Part shown: positions 10,017 to 19,870 of the stretch, piece by piece | Layout: each line of letters begins with the position of its first letter | Position numbering within the stretch: position 1 is the stretch's first letter | Source of the DNA: Mycobacterium simiae | Lineage (GTDB): Bacteria; Actinomycetota; Actinomycetes; Mycobacteriales; Mycobacteriaceae | Length of the DNA: 64,000 nt | Reading direction: 5' to 3' | Assembly: GCF_010727605.1 (NCBI RefSeq) | Contig: NZ_AP022568.1 | Location: forward strand, 3,968,001-4,032,000 | Position numbers and translations under genes: made by a program | Notes under the pieces: generated by a model | Told to the model about the DNA's origin: nothing | What the model saw: only the letters and a program-made list of their open reading frames with translations | Databases searched by the model: none

Positions 10017-11140
10017 CCGCACCGACCACTGATATCCGCAAGGGCCTGGCCGGCGTGGTGGTGGACACCACCGCCATTTCCAAGGTGGTGCCGGAGACCA
10101 ATTCGCTGACCTATCGCGGCTATCCGGTACAAGACCTGGCCGCCCACTGCAACTTCGAACAGGTCGCCTTCCTGCTCTGGCGCGGTGAACTACCGACCGA
10201 CTCTGAGCTCGCCCTGTTCAGTCAGCGCGAGCGGGCGAGCCGGCGGGTGGATCGGTCAATGCTGTCGTTGTTGACCAAGCTCCCGGATAACTGCCACCCG
10301 ATGGACGTGGTCCGCACCGCCATCAGCTTCTTGGGCGCCGAGGATCCCGACGAGGACAACGACGCGGCGAACCGCGCCAAATCGCTGCGCATGCTCGCGG
10401 TGCTGCCCACCATCGTCGCGATCGACATGCGCCGCCGCCGCGGCCTGGAACCCATCCCGCCGCACAGCAGCCTGGGATACGCCGAGAATTTTCTGCGGAT
10501 GTGCTTCGGGGAGGTGCCCGAGCCCGAGGTCGTCTCGGCATTTGAGCAGTCGATGATCCTGTACGCCGAACACGGTTTCAACGCGTCGACCTTCGCCGCG
10601 CGGGTGGTGACCTCGACGCGGTCCGACATCTACAGCGCGGTCACCGCCGCCATCGGCGCGCTGAAAGGCACGCTGCACGGCGGTGCCAACGAGGCGGTGA
10701 TGCGCGACATGATCGAGATCGGCGACCCGCTCAATGCGCGGGACTGGTTGCGCGACAAACTTACTCGTAAAGAGAAAATCATGGGCTTTGGGCATCGGGT
10801 CTACAAGAACGGTGACTCCCGCGTGCCGACGATGAAGGCCGCGCTGGCCCGCGTCGCCGCCGTCCGCGACGGGCAGCGCTGGCTGGACATGTACAACATC
10901 CTGGAAGCCGAGATGTTCGCGGCCACCGCCATCAAGCCCAATCTTGACTTTCCGACCGGTCCGGCCTATCACCTGATGGGATTTGACATCGGCTGCTTCA
11001 CCCCGATCTTCGTGATGAGCCGGATCACCGGGTGGACCGCCCACATCATGGAGCAGGCGGCATCGAACGCGTTGATTCGGCCGCTGAGTGCCTACTCCGG
11101 GCGTGAGCAGCGGACCTTGACGTTGCGCCGAACCAGCTAG
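10013..11140 (+). CDS. prpC: 2-methylcitrate synthase
   Basis: A 375-aa citrate synthase family enzyme that condenses propionyl-CoA with oxaloacetate. The catalytic histidines and aspartate lie in GTLHGGANE, the signature GFGHRVYKNGDSR and KPNLDFPTG. The start GTG overlaps the prpB stop (GTGA), and the stop TAG overlaps the stop of the opposite-strand small secreted gene in the palindrome CTAG. Its position corresponds to prpC/gltA1 (Rv1131). As last gene of prpDBC it is expected to follow PrpR control. Confidence 0.95.
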   Translation: MTAPTTDIRKGLAGVVVDTTAISKVVPETNSLTYRGYPVQDLAAHCNFEQVAFLLWRGELPTDSELALFSQRERASRRVDRSMLSLLTKLPDNCHPMDVVRTAISFLGAEDPDEDNDAANRAKSLRMLAVLPTIVAIDMRRRRGLEPIPPHSSLGYAENFLRMCFGEVPEPEVVSAFEQSMILYAEHGFNASTFAARVVTSTRSDIYSAVTAAIGALKGTLHGGANEAVMRDMIEIGDPLNARDWLRDKLTRKEKIMGFGHRVYKNGDSRVPTMKAALARVAAVRDGQRWLDMYNILEAEMFAATAIKPNLDFPTGPAYHLMGFDIGCFTPIFVMSRITGWTAHIMEQAASNALIRPLSAYSGREQRTLTLRRTS

Positions 11141-11358
11141 TTCGCGGGTCCGCCGTACTGCCAAACCAGGCTGTGGTCGCCGGTCATGGTCGGGTTGCAC
11201 CACATCGTCCGGCCGTTGGCGTCGTCAGTGGTGGCGTGCAGGGTCGGGCAGGGGTCGCCCGGCACGGGAGCCTCGCCGTACGCGGTTCCGCCGCCGAGCC
11301 AGCCGGCGGCCAAGGTCGCCAGCGCCGCGGCAGCGCCGAGGGCCCAGAATCTGCTCAT
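11137..11358 (-). CDS. Small secreted protein with two cysteines
   Basis: A 73-aa protein with an N-terminal signal sequence (Arg, then an Ala/Leu-rich core to about residue 28, cleavage probably after TAYGEA). The mature part is about 45 aa with two cysteines that could form one disulfide (DPCPT and MWCNP). A strong ribosome-binding site, AAGGAG, precedes the ATG at 11358. The gene converges on prpC with overlapping stops. I do not recognise a family; small secreted Cys-pair proteins of this kind are common in mycobacteria. Confidence 0.72.
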   Translation of the reverse strand: MSRFWALGAAAALATLAAGWLGGGTAYGEAPVPGDPCPTLHATTDDANGRTMWCNPTMTGDHSLVWQYGGPAN

Positions 11359-11452
11359 GGTGACATCTCCTTAAGCAGGTACCGAAAGCTCACGCTATCC
11401 GGCCGGGAAACTGCGAGCAAAGGATGTCAACTCCGATCCCCAGCGCGCCACC

Positions 11453-11468
11453 CTAGAACGCGTTCTAG
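11453..11468. promoter_or_regulatory. Perfect 16-bp palindrome, KstR-like operator
   Basis: CTAGAACGCGTTCTAG is a perfect inverted repeat ending 11 bp before the ATG of the DUF3556 gene. Its core matches the published KstR pattern TnnAACnnGTTnnA at every fixed position. KstR is a TetR repressor of cholesterol catabolism genes. Overlap with the probable transcription or translation start is what a repressor site would show. Confidence 0.65.
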
Positions 11469-11479
11469 TCTGTGGAACC

Positions 11480-13264
11480 ATGGGATTTCTCCAACCCGAA
11501 CTGCCGCAGGTCGACATCGACGAGTGGAGCAAGCTGTCCCGCGGCGAAAAAATCCGGCCGATGGCACAGCACTGGGCCGAGGTCGGCTTCGGAACGCCGG
11601 TCGTGCTGCACCTGTTCTACGTCGGCAAGATTCTGCTCTACATCCTGTTCGCGTGGTTGTTGGCGGTACCCACCACCCGCGGCTTGGCTTTCACCCACGT
11701 CACGTCGTGGTACGCCGAGCCGATCGTGTTCGAGAAGGTCGTGCTCTACACGATGCTGTTCGAAGTCGTCGGGCTGGGTTGTGGCTTCGGGCCGCTGAAC
11801 AACCGCATCAGGCCGCCGTTGGGTTCGATCCTGTATTGGCTGCGGCCCGACACCATCCGATTGCCCCCCTGGCCGAATCGCGTGCCGGGGACCCGGGGCA
11901 CCGCCCGCACCCTGCTCGACTGCGCGCTCTACGGGCTGCTGCTGTTGTTGCTCTTCCTCACGCTGTTCGCCGACGGCACTGGCCCGGTGCCGGAGCTGGG
12001 TAGCCAGGTCGGGATGATCCCCACCTGGCGGATCGTGCTGATACTGGTCGTGCTCGGTGTGCTCGGGCTGCGGGACAAGGTGATCTTCCTGGCCGCTCGG
12101 GGCGAGGTGTACGCGTCGCTGGCGCTGACGTTCCTGTTCGGCGGTGTCGACACGATCGTTGCCGCCAAGCTGGTGTTCATGGTCATCTGGATCGGTGCGG
12201 CGACATCCAAACTGAACAAGCACTTTCCGTTCGTGATGTCGACGATGATGTCCAACAACCCGGTCTTTCGGCCCCGATTCATCAAGCGACTGTTCTTCGA
12301 AAATTTCCCTGACGATCTGCGGCCGGGGCGGTTATCGCGGGTGTTCGCCCACGTGAGCACATTCGTCGAAATGTGCGTGCCCATCGCGCTGTTCGTCTCG
12401 CACGGCGGCTGGCCGACGGCCGTGGCGGCGACCGTCATGGTGATCTTCCACTTGGGCATCCTGACCGCCATCCCGATGGGTGTGCCGCTGGAGTGGAACG
12501 TGTTCATGATCTTCGGCGTACTCGCGCTGTTCGTCGGGCACGTCCATACCGGGCTGACCGCGCTGAAAAACCCGGTGCCGGTGGCGATTTTCATCTCGTT
12601 GCTCGCGGGAATCGTAATCTTGGGCAACCTGTTTCCCCGCAAGATCTCATTTCTATCCGGCATGCGGTACTACGCGGGCAACTGGGACACCACGCTGTGG
12701 TGCATCAAGCCGTCGGCGGACAAGAAGATCAACCACAACATCGTCTCGATCGCCAGCATGCCGGCGGCCCAGCTGGAGCGGGTATACGGCAAGGAACGCG
12801 CGCAGATCCCGATGTATCTCGGATATGCGTTCCGCGCCATGAACACTCACGGTCGGGCGCTATTCACGTTGGCACACCGGGCGATGGCCGGCCAGAACGA
12901 GGACGATTACGTCATCACCGACGGTGAGCGGATCTGTAGCACCGCCGTCGGGTGGAACTTCGGCGACGGACATATGCACAACGAGCAGCTGATCGCCGCA
13001 ATGCAGCAGCGCTGCGGCTTTCTGTCCGGCGAGGTGCGGGTGGTGCTACTTGACGCGCAGCCGATCCACAAGCAGACCCAGACCTACCGGCTGGTGGACG
13101 CCGCGACCGGCGAATTCGAGCGGGGCATCGTCAAGGTCGCCGACATGGTGACCCGCCAGCCCTGGGCCGACGACGTGCCGGTCCAGGTGCTGACGGACAC
13201 CGGTGCGCAGCCCTCACCCTCCACTTCCGTCGACGACGCACGCGAAGAGGCGCGCGAGGACTAG
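11480..13264 (+). CDS. DUF3556 family integral membrane protein (Rv1132-like)
   Basis: A 594-aa protein with many hydrophobic segments between about residues 45 and 395, then a soluble C-terminal region of about 190 residues that is Pro/Ser and acidic-rich at its end. Length and position match Rv1132 (576 aa). The biochemical function is unknown. A perfect KstR-like palindrome lies just upstream, which suggests expression with sterol-catabolism genes; this is inference. The stop overlaps the end of metE by four bases on the opposite strand. Confidence 0.88.
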   Translation: MGFLQPELPQVDIDEWSKLSRGEKIRPMAQHWAEVGFGTPVVLHLFYVGKILLYILFAWLLAVPTTRGLAFTHVTSWYAEPIVFEKVVLYTMLFEVVGLGCGFGPLNNRIRPPLGSILYWLRPDTIRLPPWPNRVPGTRGTARTLLDCALYGLLLLLLFLTLFADGTGPVPELGSQVGMIPTWRIVLILVVLGVLGLRDKVIFLAARGEVYASLALTFLFGGVDTIVAAKLVFMVIWIGAATSKLNKHFPFVMSTMMSNNPVFRPRFIKRLFFENFPDDLRPGRLSRVFAHVSTFVEMCVPIALFVSHGGWPTAVAATVMVIFHLGILTAIPMGVPLEWNVFMIFGVLALFVGHVHTGLTALKNPVPVAIFISLLAGIVILGNLFPRKISFLSGMRYYAGNWDTTLWCIKPSADKKINHNIVSIASMPAAQLERVYGKERAQIPMYLGYAFRAMNTHGRALFTLAHRAMAGQNEDDYVITDGERICSTAVGWNFGDGHMHNEQLIAAMQQRCGFLSGEVRVVLLDAQPIHKQTQTYRLVDAATGEFERGIVKVADMVTRQPWADDVPVQVLTDTGAQPSPSTSVDDAREEARED

Positions 13265-15561
13265 GCGCCCGCGCGGACCTCCCGGGCGGCGGCGACCATG
13301 TTGTGCAGCGACGCCTTCACCTCGTCGGGGTTGCGGGTCTTCAGCCCGCAGTCGGGGTTGACCCACAGCCGTTCGGCGGGCACCGCCCGCAGCGCGGCGC
13401 GCAATGACTCGGCCATTTCCGAGGTGCTGGGCACCCGCGGGGAATGGATGTCGTAGACGCCCGGGCCCACGCTGTTGGCGAAGCCGACCGCGTTCAGGTC
13501 GTCCAGCACCTCCATGTGTGAGCGGGCCGCCTCGATGGACGTCACGTCGGCGTCCAGGTCGGCGATCGCGCCGATCACGTCGCCGAATTCCGAGTAGCAC
13601 AGGTGCGTGTGGATTTGGGTGGAGTCGGCGACGCCGGAGGTGGCCAACCGGAAAGATCCGACAGCCCAACGCAAATACTCCTCTTGGTCGGACCGGCGCA
13701 GCGGCAACAGCTCGCGCAGCGCCGGCTCGTCGACCTGGATGACCGCGATGCCGGCGGCCTCCAAATCCACCGTCTCCTCGCGAATCGCCAGGGCGACCTG
13801 ATGCGCGGTGTCAGCCAGCGGCTGGTCGTCGCGGACGAACGACCAGGCCAGGATTGTCACCGGCCCGGTCAACATGCCCTTGACCGGTTTGTCGGTCAGC
13901 GACTGCGCGTACTGAGCCCACTGCACCGTCATCGGATGCCGGCGCATCACGTCGCCGTACAGCACCGGCGGCCGCACACAGCGGCTGCCGTAAGACTGCA
14001 CCCAGCCGTTCTTGGTCGCGAAAAAGCCGTCCAGTTGCTCGGCGAAGTACTGCACCATGTCGTTGCGTTCGGGCTCCCCGTGCACCAGCACGTCGAGTCC
14101 GAGCTCCTCTTGCAGCTTGATGACGTCGGCGATCTCCTGCTTCATCCTGCGGTCGTACTCGGTCTCGTCGATGTCGCCGGCGACCAGAGCGGCGCGAGCC
14201 TTACGGATCTCGACCGTTTGCGGGAAGGATCCGATCGTGGTGGTCGGCAGCGGCGGCAGGTGCAGGCGTTCGTCTTGGTTGGCGCGGCGTTGCGCCGCGT
14301 CACCGCGGTGCGTGCCGGAGGCGAGGATCGAGTCGATCCGGGCCCGCAGCTCATCGTCGTGCAGCCGAGGGTCCTTCCGGCGCGAGGCCACCGCCGCGTT
14401 GGAGGCCGCGATCTCGTCGGCGATCTCCTTTGACAAGGTGTCGCGCCCCTGGTGCAGGGCGCGGGCCAGCGTCACCACCTCGCCGACCTTCTCCTGCCCA
14501 AACGCCAGCCAGCTGCGCAGCGCATCGTCGAGCCCGGTCTCGGGCTGCAGCGAGTAGGGCACATGCAGGGTCGAACAGGATGTCGAGACCGCGACGTGGG
14601 CCACCGAATCCCGCAGCACCGCAAGCTTGCCCAGCGCCGCTTCGAGATCGGTACGCCAGATATTGCGCCCGTCGACGACACCGGCCACCAGCGTCTTGCT
14701 GGCGAGCTCGGGCACCCCCGCGACCGCGGTGTCCGCCCCGTACACGAGATCGACACCGATCGCCTCGACGGGGGTACGGGCCAGCGCGGCCAGCGAATCG
14801 CCCGGATCGCCGAAGTACGTGGCGACGTAGATGGCGGGCCGATTGCTGACCCTGCCGAGCGCGTTGTAGACCGCTTCGGCCAGCGCGGGCGCATCGGGAG
14901 AGATGTCGGTGACCAAGGCCGGCTCATCGATTTGCACCCACTGCGCACCTCCAACAGACGGGTCTGCGAGCAGCGACAGCAGCTCGGAATAGATGCCCAC
15001 CAGCTCCTGCAAGCGCTCGATCGGTGCGCCGCCACCCCGAACATCATTGACGGCCTTGCTCAGCAACAGGAACGTGATAGGCCCGATGACGACCGGGCGC
15101 GCGGGAATCCCTTGGTCGAGAGCCTCTTTCAGTTCGGAGAGCACCTTGTCTGGGTTCAGCGTGAACTTCGTTGCCGGTTCGATCTCGGGAACGATGTAGT
15201 GATAGTTGGTGTCGAACCATTTGGTCATTTCCAGCGGTGCGACATCTTGGTTGCCGCGCGCGGCGGCGAAGTAGCGATCCAGATCATCGGGGACCTGCGC
15301 GGCCCGGGCCGGCAACGCGCCCAGCATGACCGCGGTGTCGAGCACCTGGTCGTAGTAGGAAAAGGTGTTGACCGGCACCGAGTCCAGGCCGGCATCGACC
15401 AGCCCCTTCCAGGTGTCGCGGCGCAGCGCTGCGGCCACGTTTTCCAGGTCGGCCCGGCTGGTGCGTCCGGCCCAGTAGCCTTCGGTCGCGCGCTTGAGTT
15501 CGCGTTTCGGTCCAATGCGCGGCGAGCCGACAACCGTGGCGGTGAATGCTTGAGCGGTCAC
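13261..15561 (-). CDS. metE: Cobalamin-independent methionine synthase
   Basis: A 766-aa enzyme that transfers a methyl group from 5-methyltetrahydropteroyl-triglutamate to homocysteine. Two related barrels are present: the N-terminal half ([23 protein letters not shown]) and the catalytic C-terminal half with the zinc ligands ([10 protein letters not shown] with His and Cys, and NPDCGLKTR with Cys). The GTG at 15561 gives the expected N-terminus; the frame continues upstream but runs into the riboswitch. A cobalamin riboswitch precedes it, so MetE is expected to be off when B12 is available and MetH can act. Confidence 0.96.
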   Translation of the reverse strand: MTAQAFTATVVGSPRIGPKRELKRATEGYWAGRTSRADLENVAAALRRDTWKGLVDAGLDSVPVNTFSYYDQVLDTAVMLGALPARAAQVPDDLDRYFAAARGNQDVAPLEMTKWFDTNYHYIVPEIEPATKFTLNPDKVLSELKEALDQGIPARPVVIGPITFLLLSKAVNDVRGGGAPIERLQELVGIYSELLSLLADPSVGGAQWVQIDEPALVTDISPDAPALAEAVYNALGRVSNRPAIYVATYFGDPGDSLAALARTPVEAIGVDLVYGADTAVAGVPELASKTLVAGVVDGRNIWRTDLEAALGKLAVLRDSVAHVAVSTSCSTLHVPYSLQPETGLDDALRSWLAFGQEKVGEVVTLARALHQGRDTLSKEIADEIAASNAAVASRRKDPRLHDDELRARIDSILASGTHRGDAAQRRANQDERLHLPPLPTTTIGSFPQTVEIRKARAALVAGDIDETEYDRRMKQEIADVIKLQEELGLDVLVHGEPERNDMVQYFAEQLDGFFATKNGWVQSYGSRCVRPPVLYGDVMRRHPMTVQWAQYAQSLTDKPVKGMLTGPVTILAWSFVRDDQPLADTAHQVALAIREETVDLEAAGIAVIQVDEPALRELLPLRRSDQEEYLRWAVGSFRLATSGVADSTQIHTHLCYSEFGDVIGAIADLDADVTSIEAARSHMEVLDDLNAVGFANSVGPGVYDIHSPRVPSTSEMAESLRAALRAVPAERLWVNPDCGLKTRNPDEVKASLHNMVAAAREVRAGA

Positions 15562-15701
15562 AATATTCGTCCTTCGATCGGCGTGGTGGTCACCGCCGGC
15601 GGACGTGCAGCCGATCCGTAGCGGAGCGCACCCCATCTTCGTAGAGGTACTAACCCGCCAACGGGTGCAGCCAAACGCCCATTCCTCGAGGCGATGAGCC
15701 G

Positions 15702-15720
15702 CCGGGCGCGGCGCGCCCGG
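15702..15720 (-). promoter_or_regulatory. GC-rich hairpin directly after the B12 box
   Basis: A nine-base perfect inverted repeat (CCGGGCGCG / CGCGCCCGG around one base) starts where the riboswitch aptamer ends, on the metE leader strand. It has no U tract, so it is more likely part of a translational or Rho-type expression platform than an intrinsic terminator. About 140 nt of leader remain before the metE GTG. Confidence 0.5.
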
Positions 15721-15895
15721 CACAACTGGCAGGTCTCCGGACTCGCAGGCGCGCACCCGGGGGCGCTCCTACTGGCCGTCGCTTCCCAGTCATCTCGACC
15801 AGTGCTTGTGACGGCGGTCGTTCCTGCATACCGTTGCGGGACAGTCCCGGATTCTCACCGGGTTCCCTCTCGCGAAGCGCGACCAACCTTTGCCT
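15719..15895 (-). promoter_or_regulatory. Cobalamin (adenosylcobalamin-type) riboswitch of metE
   Basis: On the minus strand the leader carries the conserved aptamer core: GGGAACCCGGTGAGAATCC, then GGGACTGTCCCGCAACGGTA, and about 90 nt later the B12 box GTCCGGAGACCTGCCAGT. Order and spacing agree with the cobalamin family. It lies between the upstream oxidoreductase gene and metE, in the metE orientation, so binding of B12 is expected to repress metE, as known for M. tuberculosis metE. Confidence 0.93.
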
Positions 15896-15954
15896 CGCTC
15901 GATGCCCGCGCCGCGGGCGCGGCGCGTGCAGACCAGCTGCGCGATGCAGTTTAG

Positions 15955-16596
15955 TCAGCCCGCCACCGCCTGTGCGATCGGGATGTCGCCGTTGTTGAAT
16001 TCGATGGTCCGCCGGATGGTCGAATCGTCGGCCAGCGCCGCGGCGGCAACGAGCGCGACGTCGGCCCGGGACACCTCGCCCTTTCCTTCTCCGAGCACAA
16101 TCTCGCCCGTCGGCGGCTCCAGCGTCAGCCGGCCGGGACCCAGAATCGTCCAATCCAGGTCACTGTCGCGCAGATGAGCATCCGCGGCGGCCTTGGCCTC
16201 GGCGTAGGCGAAGAACGGGTTATCCTGTGGCACACCGTGATCCGGCCCAGCGCCGAAGTAGGACACCATCACAAACCGCGTGACGCCGGCCTGCGCGGCG
16301 GCGGCGATAACCCGGACCGCCGCGTCCCGGTCGACGGCGTAGGTCCGCGCCGGGTTGCCGCCCCCGGCCCCGGCCGCGAAGACGACCGCGTCATGCCCGG
16401 CCAGCAGGTCGGCCAGCGCGTCGGTGTCGAGCTGTTCGATGTCGGCCACCACCGGCTCGGCGCCGGTGGCGGCGACGTCGTCGGAGTGATCGGGATTGCG
16501 GAAGACGGAGCTCACCTGGTCATTACGGTCGGTCAGGATGCGAGCCAGCTGCAGGGCGACCTTGCCGTGGCCGCCGATGACGATGATCCGTGCCAT
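15955..16596 (-). CDS. Atypical SDR, NAD(P)H-binding oxidoreductase
   Basis: A 213-aa Rossmann protein with the atypical-SDR motif VIGGHGKVALQLARIL (GxxGxxG), FAAGAGGG at strand 4 and YAEAKAAADAHLR carrying the Tyr/Lys pair. Members resemble YwnB/BVR-B-like reductases and NmrA-like redox sensors. The substrate is unknown. It lies 31 bp downstream of a TetR gene in the same direction, so the regulator probably controls it. Immediately downstream is the metE riboswitch. Confidence 0.85.
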   Translation of the reverse strand: MARIIVIGGHGKVALQLARILTDRNDQVSSVFRNPDHSDDVAATGAEPVVADIEQLDTDALADLLAGHDAVVFAAGAGGGNPARTYAVDRDAAVRVIAAAAQAGVTRFVMVSYFGAGPDHGVPQDNPFFAYAEAKAAADAHLRDSDLDWTILGPGRLTLEPPTGEIVLGEGKGEVSRADVALVAAAALADDSTIRRTIEFNNGDIPIAQAVAG

Positions 16597-16627
16597 GTGT
16601 CCGACGGTACGCGTTGCGGCGGCCGGG

Positions 16628-17188
16628 TCAGCTAGCTCGCAGTCCCTCGATGGCGAGGTCCATGATTCGTTTGGCTTGCCGCTTTCCCGCTGCCCCTTCG
16701 CCGACCCGCCACAGAAAACTCATCAGCAGCAGTACATCAGCGGGGTCGAGGTCGGGCCGCAGCGAGCCGTCGGTCTTGCAGGCATCGAGCAGCTGACCGA
16801 CCGCGGCGACAACGGGTGCGTACGTTTCGTCGATCGCATGCTGCAGCGCCGCACTGTTGAGTGCGTCGCCCAAACCGTGTTTGAGACGGACATAGTCGGC
16901 GAGGTTGAGAAACCACAAGCGGAACGCCTCCAACGGCGCGCGAGACCGCAGCAGTTTGGGGACCGATCCCACGAGTCGTTGGACGTCGTGCCGGTATACC
17001 GCCAGGACCAACGCTTCGCGGGTGGGGAAGTGGCGATATAGGGTTCCCGCCCCGACGCCCGCGCGTTTGGCGATCTCGTTGAGTGAGGTCGCTCCCGACT
17101 CCGTGAAGGCGTCGTGCGCCACTTCAATGATGTGCTCTCGGTTACGTAGGGCGTCGGCGCGGATGCGCGTGTCGGCCTCGTCCGCCAC
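16628..17188 (-). CDS. TetR family transcriptional regulator
   Basis: A 186-aa regulator with the canonical N-terminal DNA-binding helices (residues about 12-60: AHDAFTESGATSLNEIAKRAGVGAGTLYRHFPTREAL). The C-terminal ligand domain resembles the group that controls nearby SDR genes. It is followed after 31 bp by such an SDR. No convincing operator was identified in the 100 bp upstream. Confidence 0.9.
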   Translation of the reverse strand: MADEADTRIRADALRNREHIIEVAHDAFTESGATSLNEIAKRAGVGAGTLYRHFPTREALVLAVYRHDVQRLVGSVPKLLRSRAPLEAFRLWFLNLADYVRLKHGLGDALNSAALQHAIDETYAPVVAAVGQLLDACKTDGSLRPDLDPADVLLLMSFLWRVGEGAAGKRQAKRIMDLAIEGLRAS

Positions 17189-17288
17189 AGGTCGACACCT
17201 CCTTTGGTCGCCGGAAACGCTGCGCTGCCGTGTCGAGCATAAGTGGAGATCATTCCGGTTCGATCACCATGCTTGCCGGCTTGTGCCA

Positions 17289-18587
17289 TCATTCGTCGGG
17301 CAGACGGTCGTGAAAGTAGTCGTCGTAGGCGGCCAAGTCGAGTAGGCCATGGCCGGAATAGTTGAACAGGATGACGGTCTGCTGCTGCGTACGTCGCGCG
17401 GCCAGCGCGGTGTCGATTACGCCCCGAATAGCATGCGCGGTCTCCGGCGCCGGGATCATGCCTTCGGCGCGTGCGAACCGCACGGCCGCCTCGAGCACGG
17501 AGGCCTGCGGGTAGGCAACCGCTTCAATCCAGTGGTGTTGCACAAGATTGGACACGATCGGCGCCGCACCGTGGTAGCGCAAGCCCCCGGCGTGGGTGGC
17601 CGGCGGAATGAAGTCACGTCCGATCGTGTGCATCCACAGTCGCGGCGTGAGACCGGCGCTGTCACCGGAGTCGTACCGCAACATGCCTTCTGTCAGCGAC
17701 GGACAGGACTGCGGTTCGACCGCTATTAGGCGAGGCCTGTTCGCTTCGGGGGCGTGCGGTTGCAGAAACGGCAGGGCGAGGCCGGCGAAATTCGAGCCCC
17801 CGCCGCACGCCGCGACGATGACATCCGGATCCGTCTCACCCGCGAGCTCCAGTTGCTGCTTGGCCTCCAGCCCAATGACCGTCTGATGCAACAGCACGTG
17901 GTTCAGCACGGATCCGAGCGCATAGTGCGTATCCGGACGCAATAACGCCTCTTCGACGGCTTCACTGATCGCGATCCCCAGGGAACCGGGGCTGTCCGGA
18001 TGCTGTTGCCTGACCGCGCGCCCTGCGTCGGTGGTCGCAGACGGACTTGCAATCACCTCGGCACCCCATGTCTCCATCAGGATGCGGCGGTACGGCTTCT
18101 GCCGGTGTGATGCGGCGACCATAAAGACGTGACAATCCAAGCCGAGCAGTTGGCACGCCATCGACAGGGCGCTGCCCCACTGTCCGGCACCGGTCTCGGT
18201 GGTGATCCGCCGAATGCCTTCCGCCTTGTTGTAGTACGCCTGGGCGACGGCAGTATTCGACTTGTGTGAGCCGGCAGGCGATACCGACTCGTCCTTGAAG
18301 TAGATCCGGGCCGGCGTGTCCAGACACCGTTCGAGCCGTCTGGCTCGCACCAATGGCGTTGGACGCCATAGCCTTAAGATGTCGAGCACTGGACCCGGCA
18401 TATCTATCCAGCTTTCGGCGGACGTCTCTTGGTCGATCAGGGCGGCGGGAAACAACTCAGCGAGATCTGCGGGGTCGACTTCGCGTTCGAGGATCGGATG
18501 CCGCGGTGCTGCGAGCGGTGCAGGTAGGCAGGACAGGACATTGAACCATGCGGAGGGCATCTGTTCAGGTTTCAACACATAACGCAA
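17289..18587 (-). CDS. TrpB2-type tryptophan synthase beta-like PLP enzyme
   Basis: A 432-aa fold-type II PLP enzyme. The PLP lysine lies in DESVSPAGSHKSNTA, the phosphate loop in ACGGGSNFAG, and the GAGQWGSALS motif is typical of TrpB. The N-terminus (RYVLKPEQMPSAWFN) and length are those of TrpB2 proteins, which act without a TrpA partner, sometimes as serine deaminase or on free indole. The start is TTG at 18587, preceded by AGGAGAC; a frame with more upstream codons exists but lacks such a site. There is no trpA nearby, so a role in the main tryptophan pathway is unlikely. Confidence 0.85.
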   Translation of the reverse strand: MRYVLKPEQMPSAWFNVLSCLPAPLAAPRHPILEREVDPADLAELFPAALIDQETSAESWIDMPGPVLDILRLWRPTPLVRARRLERCLDTPARIYFKDESVSPAGSHKSNTAVAQAYYNKAEGIRRITTETGAGQWGSALSMACQLLGLDCHVFMVAASHRQKPYRRILMETWGAEVIASPSATTDAGRAVRQQHPDSPGSLGIAISEAVEEALLRPDTHYALGSVLNHVLLHQTVIGLEAKQQLELAGETDPDVIVAACGGGSNFAGLALPFLQPHAPEANRPRLIAVEPQSCPSLTEGMLRYDSGDSAGLTPRLWMHTIGRDFIPPATHAGGLRYHGAAPIVSNLVQHHWIEAVAYPQASVLEAAVRFARAEGMIPAPETAHAIRGVIDTALAARRTQQQTVILFNYSGHGLLDLAAYDDYFHDRLPDE

Positions 18588-18793
18588 CGAGTTGTCTCCT
18601 CTCGAGTGAAGGCGTGAGAGCGCAGCCGGCAGGGGCATGGGATCACTCGACGGATCACCAACCGGGCCGAACGTATTCCGCAACGGGGTGCGGACCGGTT
18701 TCGACGCCGGGCCGTCAACCACGGTGAGCCGCGCGGCATGTCGTGTGCGTGGTTTACCTGTCCCGGCGCAGCGGTCCGGACGGTTGCGAATCG

Positions 18794-19843
18794 CTAACCG
18801 GCCGCGGATAACTGGGGTATCCGCGCGATAATCTCTTGCAGCTGAGCATCATCCGAGATGCCCTGGAAGTCGTAACGTGGCGTATACGCGGCTTCCAACG
18901 CCTGCACTTCGGTGTCGGTGAGGTCGATCTCGAGGGAGGCGACAGCTTGGTCGATTTGCCCGACGTTGCTTGCTCCGACAATGGGTGCTGTCACTACGGG
19001 TTTGCTATGCAGCCAGGCGAGTGCCACTTGGGCCCGGCTGACACCGCGCGCCGCGGCAACTGCGCCGACCGCGTCGATGATGGCTTTGTCGGACGACTCA
19101 TCGGCCGTGCGATAGAGCATGTCGGCAAACCCGTCATTGGACGATCGCGGGGTGGCCTTGGCGTCCTCCCAGGATCGCGCCAGCCTTCCGCGCGCCAACG
19201 GACTCCAAACAATCGTTCCGACGCCCTCATCGAGGCACAGCGGGATCATCTCCCGTTCCTCCTCGCGAGCCAGCAGATTGTAGTGATCCTGCATCGAGAT
19301 GAATCTCGCCCAATTGTGGGTCTGCTGCAGATGAAGGGCCTTGGCGAACTCCCAGGCCGGCATGGACGATGCCCCGAGATAGCGAACCTTGCCGGCCTTC
19401 ACCAGGTCGTGAAGTGCTTCGAGTGTCTCCCCCAATGGGGTGCAGTGATCGTTGCGGTGTATCTGGTACAGGTCGATGTAGTCGGTACCGAGCCGGCGTA
19501 GCGAATGATCGATCTCGGTCATAATCGCCTTGCGGCTCAACCCCTTCCCATTTGGTCCTGGGCGCATCGGGTGTCTCAGTTTCGTCGCGATCACCACCTC
19601 GTCACGGTCGGCGAAGTCGTGCAGGGCGCGTCCAAGGATCTCTTCGCTGCTGCCCTGCGAGTACATGTTCGCGGTGTCGAAAAAGTTGATTCCGGATTCG
19701 AGGGCATGTCTGATCAGTGGACGAGCTTGGTCTTCGGGCAGCGACCAGATGGGGTGGCCACGGTGCGGATCGCCGTAGGTCATCGCGCCAATCGCGATGG
19801 GGGATACGTCCAGTCCCGAACTGCCTAGTTTGCGGTATTGCAA
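18794..19843 (-). CDS. Aldo/keto reductase
   Basis: A 349-aa NADPH-dependent reductase of the AKR superfamily (KLGSSGLDVSPIAIGAMTYG at the start; catalytic Asp and Tyr in FFDTANMYSQG, Lys in IATKLRH, His in YQIHRND). It reduces aldehydes or ketones; the substrate is unknown. The start is TTG at 19843 with AGGAGGAAC upstream. It diverges from an AraC regulator with two matching palindromes between them, so the regulator may control it. The TrpB2-like gene lies 206 bp downstream in the same direction; I see no gene in that gap. Confidence 0.9.
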   Translation of the reverse strand: MQYRKLGSSGLDVSPIAIGAMTYGDPHRGHPIWSLPEDQARPLIRHALESGINFFDTANMYSQGSSEEILGRALHDFADRDEVVIATKLRHPMRPGPNGKGLSRKAIMTEIDHSLRRLGTDYIDLYQIHRNDHCTPLGETLEALHDLVKAGKVRYLGASSMPAWEFAKALHLQQTHNWARFISMQDHYNLLAREEEREMIPLCLDEGVGTIVWSPLARGRLARSWEDAKATPRSSNDGFADMLYRTADESSDKAIIDAVGAVAAARGVSRAQVALAWLHSKPVVTAPIVGASNVGQIDQAVASLEIDLTDTEVQALEAAYTPRYDFQGISDDAQLQEIIARIPQLSAAG

Positions 19844-19870
19844 AGTCCTGTTCCTCCTGATTGCATTAGC

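Noticed and set aside
13603..15621. Long open frames on the plus strand opposite metE
   Set aside because: They are antisense shadows caused by high GC; the minus strand encodes a clear full-length MetE and the riboswitch lies in that orientation.
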